64,000 bases of DNA. Origin: Pseudoruminococcus_B sp937901805 (GTDB taxonomy: Bacteria > Bacillota > Clostridia > Oscillospirales > Ruminococcaceae). A program made the translations under genes and the position numbers. The DNA lies in contig CAUWNS010000006.1 in assembly GCA_963560245.1 (NCBI GenBank), positions 1-64,000 on the forward strand, in the 5' to 3' direction. The notes below the pieces were generated by a model that made no database searches, had not been told where the DNA came from, and was given only the letters and a program-made list of their open reading frames with translations. This document shows, one piece after another, positions 18,172-28,180 of the stretch; positions within the stretch are counted from its first letter, which is position 1, and the number at the start of each line of letters is the position of its first letter.

Positions 18172-20412
18172 CTATTCCAGTTTCAACTGAATATCCTGGG
18201 CCTCTTTGGGGATCACCCCAGCTGACGGCAGAAACTTTGCCCGGATGCGCTCCGCATTTTTGTAAAGCGTTTCGTCAAACGGCTGTGCATCAGAGACCAC
18301 CGCTTTTCCCTTTAGCGACGCTACAACAAGGCCTTGCGTATCTTTTGCCAGTTTCGGTACCAGCTGTACGGTAGAAAATGCCAAAACGCGCCCATTGGAC
18401 AGCGTCAGCAGAATCTCGGTATCCTCTGCCAATGCCAGCATTTTACAAAGTTCCAATTTGGAACAGTAGGCATTCATCAATTTTTTACGCCGCGTCTTGG
18501 TCTGGTAAGAGGAAAGCGGAACTTTTGCTATCCGTCCCCCGCGGAATACAAACAGCATATAACCGGAGTAATCTTTGGTCAAAGCAATGGAGACGACGGA
18601 TTCCCCTTCTTCCATCCCCAGTTTTGCCGGAAGATAATCGCCTAAAACACTTGCTTTGGAATCCTCAAAATCACTCAGGCGCGCTTTATACACCTGATGG
18701 AGATTGGTAAACACCAGAAGCTCCGTATTGTTGGTAGATTCCAGCGACATGCACAGTTCGTCGCCCTGCTTGAGTTTGTGTTCCGAACTCATCCGCAGGG
18801 ACTGCGGCGTAATCTTTTTAAAATACCCTTCCCTTGATAGGAATACATGAACCGGATAATCCGGGATTTCCTCTTCTTCCTCCGCAACTTCTTCAGCGCT
18901 GAAATCCGCAATTAAGCTTCTTCTCGGCTGCCCGTATTTTTTACTGACTTCCTTTAGTTCTGCAATCACAATCGCGCTGATTTTTTTATCGCTGCCTAAA
19001 ATTTCCTCCATCTGCGCGATTTCTTTTTCCAGGTTTTCGGTCTCCTGCGTCCGTTTGAGGATATATTCCCGGTTGAGGTGACGCAGTTTGATTTCCGCAA
19101 CATACTCCGCCTGGATCTCATCAATCCCAAATCCAATCATCAAATTGGAGATAACCTCATTTTCCTCTTCCGTCTGACGGATAATGGCAATCGCCTTGTC
19201 AATATCAAGCAGGATTTTGGCAAGCCCTTTAAGCAAATGCAGCTTTTCCTGTTTCTTTTTCAAATCAAAGCAGGTACGGCGCACAACGCATTCCTTGCGG
19301 AACCGGATCCAATGCCCCAGCAGTTTACGGATCCCAAGCACCATCGGATATCCATCGATCAGCACATTAAAATTGCAGGAAAAAGTATCTTCCAAAGGAG
19401 TCAGCCGATAGAGTTTCTGCATCAGCTTTTCCGGATCGATCCCACGTTTTAAATCAATGGTCACTTTTAATCCGGCAAGATCCGTCTCATCTCTCATATC
19501 GGAAATTTCCCGGATTTTTCCCGCTTTCATCAAATCCAGCACCTTATCCATGATCGCCTCTACCGTGGTGGTGGGGGGAATCTCGGTAATTTCAATACAG
19601 TTTTGGGATTTATCATAGTTATACCGGCAGCGCACCTTAATACCGCCACGTCCGGTCTCATAAATTTTATCCAGTTCTTTTGAATTATATAAAATCGTCC
19701 CGCCGCCCGGGAAATCAGGGGCTTTCAGTGTATCGGCAATCACATGCTCCGGATTTTTCAGCAAGGCGATGGTAGTTTCACACACTTCACTCAGGTTAAA
19801 TGGACAAATGGAACTCGCCATCCCGACCGCAATCCCCACATTGGAATTGACCAGGATGGAGGGAAATGTCGCCGGAAGCAGAGCGGGCTCTTTCATTGTG
19901 TTGTCATAGTTATCCACAAAGTCTACCGTGTCCTTATCAATATCCCGGAACAGTTCCGCGCTGATAGCCTCCAATTTTGCCTCAGTATAGCGGGACGCCG
20001 CATAGGCCATATCCCGCGAATAGGCCTTTCCGAAATTCCCCTTGCTGTCCACATAAGGATGAAGCAGCGCCTCATATCCGCGGGAAAGACGCACCATTGT
20101 CTCATAAATCGTCTGATCTCCATGGGGATTGAGCCGCATGGTCTGTCCGACAATATTGGCCGATTTTGTCCTTGTGGAACCGAGCAGCCCCATTTTGTAC
20201 ATGGTATACAGCAGTTTTCGGTGGGAGGGCTTGAACCCATCGATTTCCGGAATGGCGCGGGACAAAATTACACTCATTGCATAAGGCATATAGTTTTGCT
20301 CCAACGTATCGTCAATCGACTGGCGCAAAACACTGCCTGCACCTGCAATATAAGCGTTAATATTGACTCGTTTTGCTGCGGTCGGTTCTTTTTTTGCTCT
20401 TTTTGCTGCCAT
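18172..20412 (-). CDS. Divergent type IIA DNA topoisomerase A subunit (ParC/GyrA-like)
   Basis: This is the DNA-cleaving subunit of a gyrase/topoisomerase IV type enzyme. The 746-residue product has the catalytic tyrosine in AASRYTEAK (Tyr142). The quinolone-pocket stretch reads RLNPHGDQTIY instead of the usual KYHPHGDSSIY. The C-terminal domain is short and no GyrA box (QRRGGKG) is visible, so a relaxing or decatenating enzyme is more likely than a gyrase. Before the C-terminal domain there is an acidic patch of consecutive Glu. ATG 20412 follows GGAGG at 7 bases. It is 38 bases downstream of its B subunit. Confidence 0.85.
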   Translation of the reverse strand: MAAKRAKKEPTAAKRVNINAYIAGAGSVLRQSIDDTLEQNYMPYAMSVILSRAIPEIDGFKPSHRKLLYTMYKMGLLGSTRTKSANIVGQTMRLNPHGDQTIYETMVRLSRGYEALLHPYVDSKGNFGKAYSRDMAYAASRYTEAKLEAISAELFRDIDKDTVDFVDNYDNTMKEPALLPATFPSILVNSNVGIAVGMASSICPFNLSEVCETTIALLKNPEHVIADTLKAPDFPGGGTILYNSKELDKIYETGRGGIKVRCRYNYDKSQNCIEITEIPPTTTVEAIMDKVLDLMKAGKIREISDMRDETDLAGLKVTIDLKRGIDPEKLMQKLYRLTPLEDTFSCNFNVLIDGYPMVLGIRKLLGHWIRFRKECVVRRTCFDLKKKQEKLHLLKGLAKILLDIDKAIAIIRQTEEENEVISNLMIGFGIDEIQAEYVAEIKLRHLNREYILKRTQETENLEKEIAQMEEILGSDKKISAIVIAELKEVSKKYGQPRRSLIADFSAEEVAEEEEEIPDYPVHVFLSREGYFKKITPQSLRMSSEHKLKQGDELCMSLESTNNTELLVFTNLHQVYKARLSDFEDSKASVLGDYLPAKLGMEEGESVVSIALTKDYSGYMLFVFRGGRIAKVPLSSYQTKTRRKKLMNAYCSKLELCKMLALAEDTEILLTLSNGRVLAFSTVQLVPKLAKDTQGLVVASLKGKAVVSDAQPFDETLYKNAERIRAKFLPSAGVIPKEAQDIQLKLE

Positions 20413-20450
20413 CAAACTGCCTCCGTCAAACTCTCATTTTTGCGCGCTTC

Positions 20451-22469
20451 TCAGGATACATCAATGAGTTCCAAATACTTATTTCCGTTTTGTGCAATAA
20501 ATTCCTTTCTGCCAGAAAGATTATCACCCATCAAAACGTCAAACATGAAAAACGCCTGCTGCGCGTCCTCCATCGTCACCTGGATTAACCTTCTTGTCTC
20601 CGGATTCATCGTTGTCAGCCACATCATATCCGGTTCATTTTCCCCCAGCCCTTTCGAACGCTGGATAGTATATTTGGTCGTGCCAATTTTATTCAATATT
20701 TCGCTTTTTTCCTTTTCGGTATAGGCAAAATAGGTTCGTTCCTTTGTCGTTATTTCAAATAACGGGGACTCTGCAATATACACATAACCGCGCTCAATCA
20801 AAGTTGGCATTAATCGGTAGATCATGGTCAGGATCAAAGTACGGATCTGGAAACCATCAAAGTCCGCATCCGTACAGATCACCACCTTATTCCAGCGCAG
20901 CCCATTGATATCAAAAGTAGAAAGCTCCTTATTCGCTTTTGTCTTAACTTCTACCCCGCAGCCGAGCACCTTCACCAAATCCGTGATGATCTCATTTTTG
21001 AAGATCTTGTCATATTCCGCCTTCAGGCAGTTCAGGATCTTTCCACGCACTGGGATAATTGCCTGGAACTCGGAATCCCTTCCGAGCTTGCAGGCGCCAA
21101 GCGCAGAATCTCCCTCCACAATATACACCTCTCTGCGGGAAATATCCTTTGTCCGGCAGTCGACAAATTTCTGCACGCGGTTTGCAAAATCCACAGTCCC
21201 AGCCAATTTCTTTTTCAGGTTCAGCCTGGTTTTTTCTGCATTTTCCCGGCTGCGCTTGTTGATGATCACCTGTTCTGCAATTTTGTTTGCTTCATCTGGG
21301 TTTTCAATGAAATATACTTCCAGAGAATGGCGCAGAAAAGAATTCATCGCCTCATAGATAAATTTATTGGTAATCGCCTTTTTGGTCTGGTTTTCATAGG
21401 AAGTCTGTGTGGAAAAAGAAGAGGATACCAGGATCAGGCAGTCCTCTACATCCTGAAAAGAGATCTTCCCCTCGTTTTTCAGATATTTCCCTGTCTGCTT
21501 GAGATACTGGTCAATCGAAAAGACAAATGCTGCGCGCACGGCACGCTCCGGAGAACCTCCATGTTCCAGAAAACTGGAATTGTGGTAATATTCCAAACGT
21601 TTTTCCCGGTTTGAAAAACAAAAAGCCACATTCAGTTTTACTTTATATTCCGGTTTATCCTCTCGATCCCTGCCTCGCTGTTCATCGCTGAGCGTCCGCA
21701 CAGAAGTCAGAGCATTTTCTCCGGCAATTTCCCGGACATAGTCGGAAATACCGTTTTGGTAGACAAACTCCTTTGTCTCAAATCCATTTTCTGTTTCATT
21801 GCGAAATTCAAACACCAAACCCGCATTGACCACGGCCTGACGTTTGAGCATATCCTCATAGAATTCCAATGGGATGGCAATATCCGTAAAGACCTCCAGA
21901 TCCGGGCGCCAGCGCTGCTTTGTTCCTGTCTGACGGCGCCTAGTTGGTTCTTTTTTCAGTCCGCCGACGTTCTTTCCCTTTTCAAAATGCAGGGTATAGA
22001 GGTATCCGTCCCGGCAGACCTGAACGTCAAAATATTCGGAAGCATATTGGGTCGCACAGGCGCCTAGGCCATTGAGGCCGAGGGAATATTCATACCCCTC
22101 TCCTTCATTGGTGTTGTATTTTCCGCCTGCGTACAGTTCGCAGAAAACAAGTTCCCAGTTATACCGCTGCTCGCGCTCATTAAAGTCCACCGGGATCCCG
22201 CGCCCAAAATCTTCAATCTCCACGGAATGATCGCGATATCGGGTAATGATGATGCGATCACCCGCGCCCTCTCTTGCCTCGTCAATGGAGTTGGAGAGAA
22301 TTTCAAAGACTGCATGTTCGCATCCCTCTATCCCGTCTGAACCAAAAATGACAGCCGGACGTTTGCGGACGCGTTCTTCATCCCGCAGGATCTGGATACT
22401 GTCGTTATCATATTCCTTTTTCGCACGCCTGGCCTGCGTTTTTTTCTGAGTATTGTTTTTATCTGCCAT
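20451..22469 (-). CDS. Divergent type IIA DNA topoisomerase B subunit (ParE/GyrB-like)
   Basis: This is the ATPase subunit of the pair. The 672-residue product keeps the GHKL ATPase elements (EILSNSIDEA, EDFGRGIPV) and the TOPRIM metal ligands (VEGDSA near residue 450 and CTDADFDG). Several loops differ from standard GyrB/ParE: SLGLNGLGACATQYAS replaces the SGGLHGVGASVVNALS type, YAGGKY replaces HAGGKF, and EGDSALGACKLGRD replaces EGDSAGGSAKQGRD. ATG 22469 is preceded by AGGGAGG. It is first in a two-gene operon behind a strong promoter. It is likely an extra, Clostridia-type topoisomerase besides gyrase. Confidence 0.85.
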   Translation of the reverse strand: MADKNNTQKKTQARRAKKEYDNDSIQILRDEERVRKRPAVIFGSDGIEGCEHAVFEILSNSIDEAREGAGDRIIITRYRDHSVEIEDFGRGIPVDFNEREQRYNWELVFCELYAGGKYNTNEGEGYEYSLGLNGLGACATQYASEYFDVQVCRDGYLYTLHFEKGKNVGGLKKEPTRRRQTGTKQRWRPDLEVFTDIAIPLEFYEDMLKRQAVVNAGLVFEFRNETENGFETKEFVYQNGISDYVREIAGENALTSVRTLSDEQRGRDREDKPEYKVKLNVAFCFSNREKRLEYYHNSSFLEHGGSPERAVRAAFVFSIDQYLKQTGKYLKNEGKISFQDVEDCLILVSSSFSTQTSYENQTKKAITNKFIYEAMNSFLRHSLEVYFIENPDEANKIAEQVIINKRSRENAEKTRLNLKKKLAGTVDFANRVQKFVDCRTKDISRREVYIVEGDSALGACKLGRDSEFQAIIPVRGKILNCLKAEYDKIFKNEIITDLVKVLGCGVEVKTKANKELSTFDINGLRWNKVVICTDADFDGFQIRTLILTMIYRLMPTLIERGYVYIAESPLFEITTKERTYFAYTEKEKSEILNKIGTTKYTIQRSKGLGENEPDMMWLTTMNPETRRLIQVTMEDAQQAFFMFDVLMGDNLSGRKEFIAQNGNKYLELIDVS

Positions 22470-22621
22470 TACTTCCTCCCTATCCCCTCAAAACCTGCTG
22501 CGAGGGGAATCGCCCTGTCGGTTTTTCATTGTGCCAAAGCAGGAAACAGAATGGTTTTCCCGCACTCCCGGCTCTTCCGCAGGATCAAAAATCATTACTT
22601 GTTTTTCACCCATATTTTCAT

Positions 22622-22651
22622 ATTATACGCGCAAGCGAAAAGAACTGTCAA
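22622..22651 (-). promoter_or_regulatory. Sigma-A promoter of the topoisomerase operon
   Basis: On the minus strand a perfect TTGACA, an 18-nt spacer and a perfect TATAAT lie about 150 bases before the B-subunit gene. Confidence 0.85.
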
Positions 22652-22837
22652 GTTTTGGGTGACGCGGACCTGTCCCGTCCCTGTTTTTCCGCTGAGAATC
22701 GCACCTGTCCATGTTCACAAAAATCCCCCGTTTCTCCCTCTCCAGACAATAAAAAACGCCCGCCCGGAAGTCCTTTCTTCCGCTTTTAGAGAAATTCGTT
22801 AAAACCTCATCCATCTGCGCAAACAATCCGCGATCTA
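22652..22837. other. Intergenic spacer with no supported gene
   Basis: Together with the flanking promoter and terminator this fills the 426-base gap between the topoisomerase operon and ftsH. Short open frames here lack ribosome sites and family features. I see nothing else in it. Confidence 0.6.
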
Positions 22838-22876
22838 AGGAAAATCCCTTTCCCCCAAATGGAGGAAAGGGATTTT
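22838..22876 (-). terminator. Terminator of the rnj-ftsH operon
   Basis: The stem AAAATCCCTTTCC/GGAAAGGGATTTT, with a loop of about 10 bases, lies 20 bases after the ftsH stop. The T residues form the descending arm. Confidence 0.75.
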
Positions 22877-22895
22877 ATCAATCAAACTTCAGGAT

Positions 22896-24821
22896 TTAAT
22901 GGGGGACTTCTCCGGATTCTTCCTCAACCGGCTCCTCTGTCTGGTAAGCACTGGAGGAAACCGAAGTACTTGCAAAGGGATCTTCCACATATTCCCCGCG
23001 CATGAGCTTATCAAAGACCTCTCCATCCATCTTTTCGTGGTGGAACAGGTACTGTGCAACCTGGTGCAGCTGGTCAATATGCTCCGTCAAAATCTGCTGG
23101 CTCTTCGTATACGCAGAATCAATCAGCCTGCGGATTTCAGAATCAATTTCTCCCGCAATTTCCTCAGAATAATCGCGCGTATGGCCAAAATCACGCCCCA
23201 AGAATACGCCGCCGCCCTGATCCGCTCCATATTGGATAGGACCAAGTTTTTCTGAAAAACCGTATTGGGTCACCATATTGCGGGCTACCTGAGTAGCTCT
23301 CTGGATATCATTGGACGCCCCGGTAGAGATATCATCCAAAATAATTTTTTCCGCCGCACGTCCGCCAAGCAGGGTAACAAGAGAAGCGAACATATCCCTC
23401 TGAAGAACATAGTTTTTATCCTCAATCGGCAGGGACATCGTATATCCTCCCGCCATTCCGCGCGGAATGATCGAGATCTGATGAACCGGATTTTCCGGAT
23501 CCTCATAGAAAGTCGTCACCGCATGGCCAGCTTCATGGTAAGAGGTGAGCTTTTTCTCTTTATCAGAGACCACATGGGATTTCTTTTCCGGCCCTGCAAC
23601 CACTTTAATCGTTGCCTCTTCCACTTCTTCCATGGTGATGGCCTTTTTATTTTTGCGCGCTGCAAGCAGGGCGCTCTCGTTCATCAGGTTTTCCAGATCC
23701 GCGCCGGTAAAGCCGGAAGTAGTTTTAGCAATGACAGCCAGATCCACATCCGGGCCAAGGGGCTTGTTGCGGGAATGAACCTTCAAAATCGCCTCTCTTC
23801 CCTTGACGTCCGGGTATCCAACCAGAATTTCGCGGTCGAAACGTCCTGGACGCAGCAAGGCGGGATCCAGAATGTCGCGGCGGTTTGTCGCCGCAATGAT
23901 GATAACGCTCTCATTGCCGGTAAAACCATCCATCTCTACAAGCAGCTGGTTGAGCGTCTGCTCGCGCTCATCGTGTCCGCCGCCAAGCCCGGCGCCGCGC
24001 TGGCGTCCTACTGCGTCAATTTCATCGATAAAGATAATACTCGGCGCATTTTTCTTTGCCTGATCAAACAGGTCGCGCACACGGGAAGCGCCGACGCCGA
24101 CAAACATCTCCACAAAGTCGGAGCCGGAGATCGAGAAAAACGGAACTCCCGCTTCCCCTGCGACCGCACGCGCCAAAAGGGTTTTTCCGGTACCCGGAGG
24201 GCCCATCAGCAAAACGCCTTTGGGGATACGCGCGCCAAGTTCGGTGAACTTGCGCGGGCTTCTCAGGAAATCGACAATTTCCTCAAGCTCCGCCTTTTCT
24301 TCATCCGCACCGGCAACGTCCTTGAAAGTGGTTTTCGGCCGATCGGACTGCTGTTTTACTTTGGCCTTGCCAAAAGACATCGCATTGCCCGCACCGCCGT
24401 TTGCCTTGTTCATCATGTAGAACCAGAGCACCAACATCAGGATAATCAGACCCACGCTTGGCAGCATGCTCACCCACCACGGGATATCCGCCGGGCGTTC
24501 ATAGTCCACCAGAACCTTGTTGTCCGGGTGCTCCTCGTTATACTGCTCCACAATTGGCCTGACGTCTGCAATGAACAGATCCACACTTGGCACCTTGTAG
24601 AGAATCTGGCTTTTTTTCGGATCATTGAGCTGCATCACCAGTTCCCCGGATCCAATGCTCAATTTGTATTCCGCAACCTGACCCTGTTCAAAATACTCGA
24701 TAATCTGATAATATTTGTAAGTGTTCCTTGGACGCGCCGTCAGGAACATCATTGCACCTACCATCAAAAACACGAGTATTACCGCATAGATTCCTATGCT
24801 TTTTGTTCGTTTACTCGCCAA
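22896..24821 (-). CDS. ftsH: ATP-dependent zinc metalloprotease FtsH
   Basis: FtsH is a membrane-anchored AAA+ protease that degrades unassembled membrane proteins and short-lived regulators. The 641-residue product has membrane helices near residues 10-28 and 112-135, the AAA module (GPPGTGKT Walker A, FIDEIDAVGR Walker B, second-region-of-homology arginines) and the zinc motif HEAGH with a downstream Asp ligand. The start is TTG 24821 (ASKRTKSIG) with AAGGAG 9 bases upstream. It is the last gene of the rnj-gdpP-rplI-dnaB-tilS-hpt-ftsH operon; tilS-hpt-ftsH is a widely conserved Firmicutes order. Confidence 0.97.
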   Translation of the reverse strand: MASKRTKSIGIYAVILVFLMVGAMMFLTARPRNTYKYYQIIEYFEQGQVAEYKLSIGSGELVMQLNDPKKSQILYKVPSVDLFIADVRPIVEQYNEEHPDNKVLVDYERPADIPWWVSMLPSVGLIILMLVLWFYMMNKANGGAGNAMSFGKAKVKQQSDRPKTTFKDVAGADEEKAELEEIVDFLRSPRKFTELGARIPKGVLLMGPPGTGKTLLARAVAGEAGVPFFSISGSDFVEMFVGVGASRVRDLFDQAKKNAPSIIFIDEIDAVGRQRGAGLGGGHDEREQTLNQLLVEMDGFTGNESVIIIAATNRRDILDPALLRPGRFDREILVGYPDVKGREAILKVHSRNKPLGPDVDLAVIAKTTSGFTGADLENLMNESALLAARKNKKAITMEEVEEATIKVVAGPEKKSHVVSDKEKKLTSYHEAGHAVTTFYEDPENPVHQISIIPRGMAGGYTMSLPIEDKNYVLQRDMFASLVTLLGGRAAEKIILDDISTGASNDIQRATQVARNMVTQYGFSEKLGPIQYGADQGGGVFLGRDFGHTRDYSEEIAGEIDSEIRRLIDSAYTKSQQILTEHIDQLHQVAQYLFHHEKMDGEVFDKLMRGEYVEDPFASTSVSSSAYQTEEPVEEESGEVPH

Positions 24822-24867
24822 ACAGTTTCACTCCTTAACTTCTTATGTAGCATATGCAGAAATTCAG

Positions 24868-25407
24868 TTATTTTTCATAAACTTCTGGTTTTAAAATCCC
24901 AATAAAGGGAAGATTCCGATATTTTTCATTATAATCCAAACCATATCCGACCACAAATTCATCCGGTACAGCAAAACCGACGTAATCCGGCGAGATATCT
25001 GCCGTACGGCGCTCCGGTTTATCCAGCAAGGTACAAATACGGATGCTTTTCGGTCCGCGTGAAGACAGGATTTCCTTTAAATAACTGAGAGTATTCCCGC
25101 TGTCCAGAATATCCTCCACAATCAGCAGATCGTATCCTTCCAGTGGAATATCCAGATCCTTAATGATTTTGACAACCCCGCGGCTTTTCGTACCGGAACC
25201 GTAGCTTGAAACCGACATAAAGTCGATTCGCGCCGGAATGGTAATTGCCCTCATCAAATCTGCCATAAATACAACAGATCCCTTGAGTACGCTGACAAGC
25301 ATAAGGGATTTCCCTTCATAATCTGCAGAAATCTGTTTTCCCAATTCTGCCACTTTCTCATGCAGTTGTTCCTCGCTGACCAATGTCCTGAGAATATCCT
25401 GTCTCAT
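24868..25407 (-). CDS. hpt: Hypoxanthine phosphoribosyltransferase
   Basis: This enzyme salvages hypoxanthine (and usually guanine) with PRPP to give IMP/GMP. The 179-residue product has the PRPP motif VEDILDSGNTLSYL, the MLVSVLKGSVVFMADL loop and DEFVVGYGLDYNE, all family hallmarks. The start at ATG 25407 (MRQDILRTLVSEEQ) gives the usual length; a longer frame back to 25497 would overlap tilS by 83 bases. Only 7 bases separate it from tilS. In B. subtilis the Hpt, TilS and FtsH proteins interact, in line with this conserved order. Confidence 0.96.
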   Translation of the reverse strand: MRQDILRTLVSEEQLHEKVAELGKQISADYEGKSLMLVSVLKGSVVFMADLMRAITIPARIDFMSVSSYGSGTKSRGVVKIIKDLDIPLEGYDLLIVEDILDSGNTLSYLKEILSSRGPKSIRICTLLDKPERRTADISPDYVGFAVPDEFVVGYGLDYNEKYRNLPFIGILKPEVYEK

Positions 25408-25414
25408 TTCCTGT

Positions 25415-26776
25415 CTACCCACTTTCCTGTATGGTGTCCGTAAAACATAAAGCCCGCTTGGTTCGCCCAGTAGGCGCCACCCGTTCATCACAGCCAAATC
25501 CCTCTACCCAGATCACACCCTGTTCATCGCTGAGAACGGTAAGTCGCTCACGTATCTGAATAGGAATTTTATACTCGGAGAACAGTTTTTTCAAGGTTTT
25601 TGTCATCTTCCTGTCAGCCAAACGGATGCTGTCTCCAGGCCTTTTATGCCGAAGCACGGCATTTCCTATAATTCTATCATAGTCGAGTGCGCTTTTTAAT
25701 AGGTTTTTATGAATTTTTTTAAAATTCTCCCAATTTTCTTTTTCAATTACAGTAACCGAAACAGAAGCCTGTCCCCTCCCATCAAGCAGCTGCTTTAATG
25801 GAATCTGCCATTCTTCCTGATTTGGTTCCGTTTTCTTCTCAAACGTCAGCAGGAAATGGGAAATATTTGCATAAAAATCCCCATCTAAACGGATTTTCCC
25901 CTGTCCGGTTTCCAGGGCTCGGCATATAAGCCCTACCCGCTTTTCATCCACTGATGGAACCCGTTTTCCAGCCAGAGAAAAAATAACCCTACGCTGCAAC
26001 GCCGGATGCAAAGTGGAAAAATTACGGCAGTCGTATCCCAGAGGGGTCTGCATCTGCTTGATCTGTTTTAAGCAGAGGGTTTCCAGAAAATCCTCTTCTT
26101 CCCGCAGCTGCCCGCTCATGCGTGCAAGGTTCACCTGGACAGCCTGGTTTATCTGTTCCAAAGCCGGAATGACAACCTGCCGGATCTGGTTGCGCGCAAA
26201 CTCCAGCTCCAAATTACTGCTATCTGTGCAATAGGTCAAACCCTGCTCCGCCAGATATCCCTCAATTTCCTGCCGGGTGCAGAAAATCAGAGGGCGGATG
26301 ATTCTGCCTCTTACCGGGGGAATTCCGCACAATCCTTTATGGCCGGTTCCCCGTGCCATACGAAAGAGGATGGTCTCCGCATTATCCCCCAGCGTGTGGG
26401 CCGTTGCAATTTTCGCGCGGTATTTTTGGGCTATATTTTCCAATATCTCATAGCGAACCCGCCGTCCGCAGGTTTCCAGAGATTCCCCGCTCAGACTTGC
26501 AAGCTTCCGAATATCCCTGCGCTCCACAAGACACTGGATTCCTTCAGCAGCGCACAGCCTGCGCACAAACTCTTCATCCCGCAGGGCCTCCTCGCCTCGC
26601 AGAAGATGATTGACGTGAACGGCAAGAACAGCAGAAAGGGAAAGCTGCCGGCGGTTTTTGCAGAAAAAATCAAGCAGAGCAGTGGAATCTGCCCCGCCAG
26701 AACACGCAATAATCACAGAGTCTCCCGGCTCCAGCATGGAATATTGTTTAATCGCTGAAAATACTTTACGGTTCAT
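25415..26776 (-). CDS. tilS: tRNA(Ile)-lysidine synthase
   Basis: TilS attaches lysine to C34 of the minor isoleucine tRNA so that it reads AUA and is charged with isoleucine. The 453-residue product carries the PP-loop ATP-binding motif SGGADST (residues 26-32) and the HVNHLLRGEEA and HTLGDNAETILFRMARGTG segments of the N-terminal domain. A substrate-binding domain and the small C-terminal domain follow. Its ATG 26776 lies inside the last codons of dnaB (11-base overlap), indicating translational coupling. Confidence 0.96.
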   Translation of the reverse strand: MNRKVFSAIKQYSMLEPGDSVIIACSGGADSTALLDFFCKNRRQLSLSAVLAVHVNHLLRGEEALRDEEFVRRLCAAEGIQCLVERRDIRKLASLSGESLETCGRRVRYEILENIAQKYRAKIATAHTLGDNAETILFRMARGTGHKGLCGIPPVRGRIIRPLIFCTRQEIEGYLAEQGLTYCTDSSNLELEFARNQIRQVVIPALEQINQAVQVNLARMSGQLREEEDFLETLCLKQIKQMQTPLGYDCRNFSTLHPALQRRVIFSLAGKRVPSVDEKRVGLICRALETGQGKIRLDGDFYANISHFLLTFEKKTEPNQEEWQIPLKQLLDGRGQASVSVTVIEKENWENFKKIHKNLLKSALDYDRIIGNAVLRHKRPGDSIRLADRKMTKTLKKLFSEYKIPIQIRERLTVLSDEQGVIWVEGFGCDERVAPTGRTKRALCFTDTIQESG

Positions 26777-28145
26777 TTCGATAAAGCTCCAGATTTCCGA
26801 AATGAGTGTACTCCCCTTCCCAAAGCATTTTTACAGTTCCCGTCTCGCCATGACGGTTTTTTGCCACAATACACTCCGCCACATTGGGTTCCTCTGAGTC
26901 CTCATTGTAATAGGAATCCCGGTAAATGAACATGACGATATCTGCATCCTGCTCAATGGAGCCGGATTCGCGCAAATCAGAAAGCATAGGACGATGATCC
27001 GTCCTCGAATCCGGGCTTCTGGAGAGCTGCGAAAGGGTGATAACCGGCACATCCAGATCTTTTGCCATAATTTTCAAATTCCTCGTCATTTCAGAGACTT
27101 CCTGTACGCGGTTCCCATCGCCTTTTCTACCGCCGTTTGTCATCAGCTGTAAATAGTCGATGACAACCAGTCCGAGGTTTTTCATCCTTCTCAGCCTGGC
27201 TTTGATTTCCTGCACCGTGATACCCGAAGTATCGTCAATATAGATGTTGCTTCTGGAAAGCACATCCGCCGCAGAAGCCAGGCGCACCCATTCCTCCGCA
27301 GCCAGTCTCCCTGTCCGGAAAGCCGAGTTATCAATCCTCGCTTCAGAGGACAGCATGCGGGTGACAAGCTGTTCACCGGACATTTCCAAAGAGAAAATCG
27401 CAATGTCCACTTCCGGGGCGTATTTGAGGGCAATATTCTGCGCCATATTGATAGCCAGGGAGCTTTTTCCGGAACCGGGACGCCCGGCTATAATCAGCAA
27501 ATCCGATTTGTTCAGCCCAAAAATCATATTATCCAACAGAGGATACCCTGTAGGAAGCCCCGTATTCTGATTATGGTGATCAGAACTCATCATTTGCAGA
27601 CGGCTGTATGATTCCACAATGATTTCATCAATTTTACGCAGCCCGCGGGAATCCCGTCCCTGCCGGATATCATAGATGCGCTGTTCTGCAGCGTCCAGCA
27701 GATGACCGGCATCCTCAGCCGAATCAGCTGCGCTGTCCAGGATATCATGCGCTGTCACCATGAGGTTGCGTACATAAAACTTTTCCTGCACGATTCTCGC
27801 ATAAGTCTCCACATTCGCAACGGAGGGTACAATTTGCGCAAGCTGAGTCAGGTAGATTTTGGCGCTGTCCTCGCTGTCAAATTCCCGTTCGTTTTTGACT
27901 GCTTCCAGAACTGTGACAAAATCCACCGGCAGCCCTGCGGTAAAAAGCCGTACCATCGAGGCAAAAATCACCCGATGGGACGGCTTGTAAAAACTGTCCG
28001 GTTTTACATACTCCATGACAGCGGGAAGGCAGGAAGAATCAATCAGGACAGCGCCCAAAACCGATTGCTCCGCTTCCAGATTAAAGGGAAGCTTTTCTTC
28101 CAGATCCTGCCTGGATGCAAGGTTTTCAATACTCTGTTCCGGCAT
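26766..28145 (-). CDS. dnaB: Replicative DNA helicase
   Basis: DnaB is the ring helicase of the replication fork (called DnaC in B. subtilis). The 459-residue product has the N-terminal all-alpha domain starting PFNLEAEQSVLGAVLID, a linker, and the RecA-like domain with Walker A (GRPGSGKSS), Walker B (LVVIDYLQLM), the QLSRSPDSR segment and a C-terminal arginine finger region. No intein or insertion is present. It follows rplI by 35 bases, the common rplI-dnaB arrangement, and overlaps tilS. Confidence 0.97.
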   Translation of the reverse strand: MPEQSIENLASRQDLEEKLPFNLEAEQSVLGAVLIDSSCLPAVMEYVKPDSFYKPSHRVIFASMVRLFTAGLPVDFVTVLEAVKNEREFDSEDSAKIYLTQLAQIVPSVANVETYARIVQEKFYVRNLMVTAHDILDSAADSAEDAGHLLDAAEQRIYDIRQGRDSRGLRKIDEIIVESYSRLQMMSSDHHNQNTGLPTGYPLLDNMIFGLNKSDLLIIAGRPGSGKSSLAINMAQNIALKYAPEVDIAIFSLEMSGEQLVTRMLSSEARIDNSAFRTGRLAAEEWVRLASAADVLSRSNIYIDDTSGITVQEIKARLRRMKNLGLVVIDYLQLMTNGGRKGDGNRVQEVSEMTRNLKIMAKDLDVPVITLSQLSRSPDSRTDHRPMLSDLRESGSIEQDADIVMFIYRDSYYNEDSEEPNVAECIVAKNRHGETGTVKMLWEGEYTHFGNLELYRNEP

Positions 28146-28180
28146 TTTCCTGTTCTCCCTTCCATTTTCCGTACGATTTT

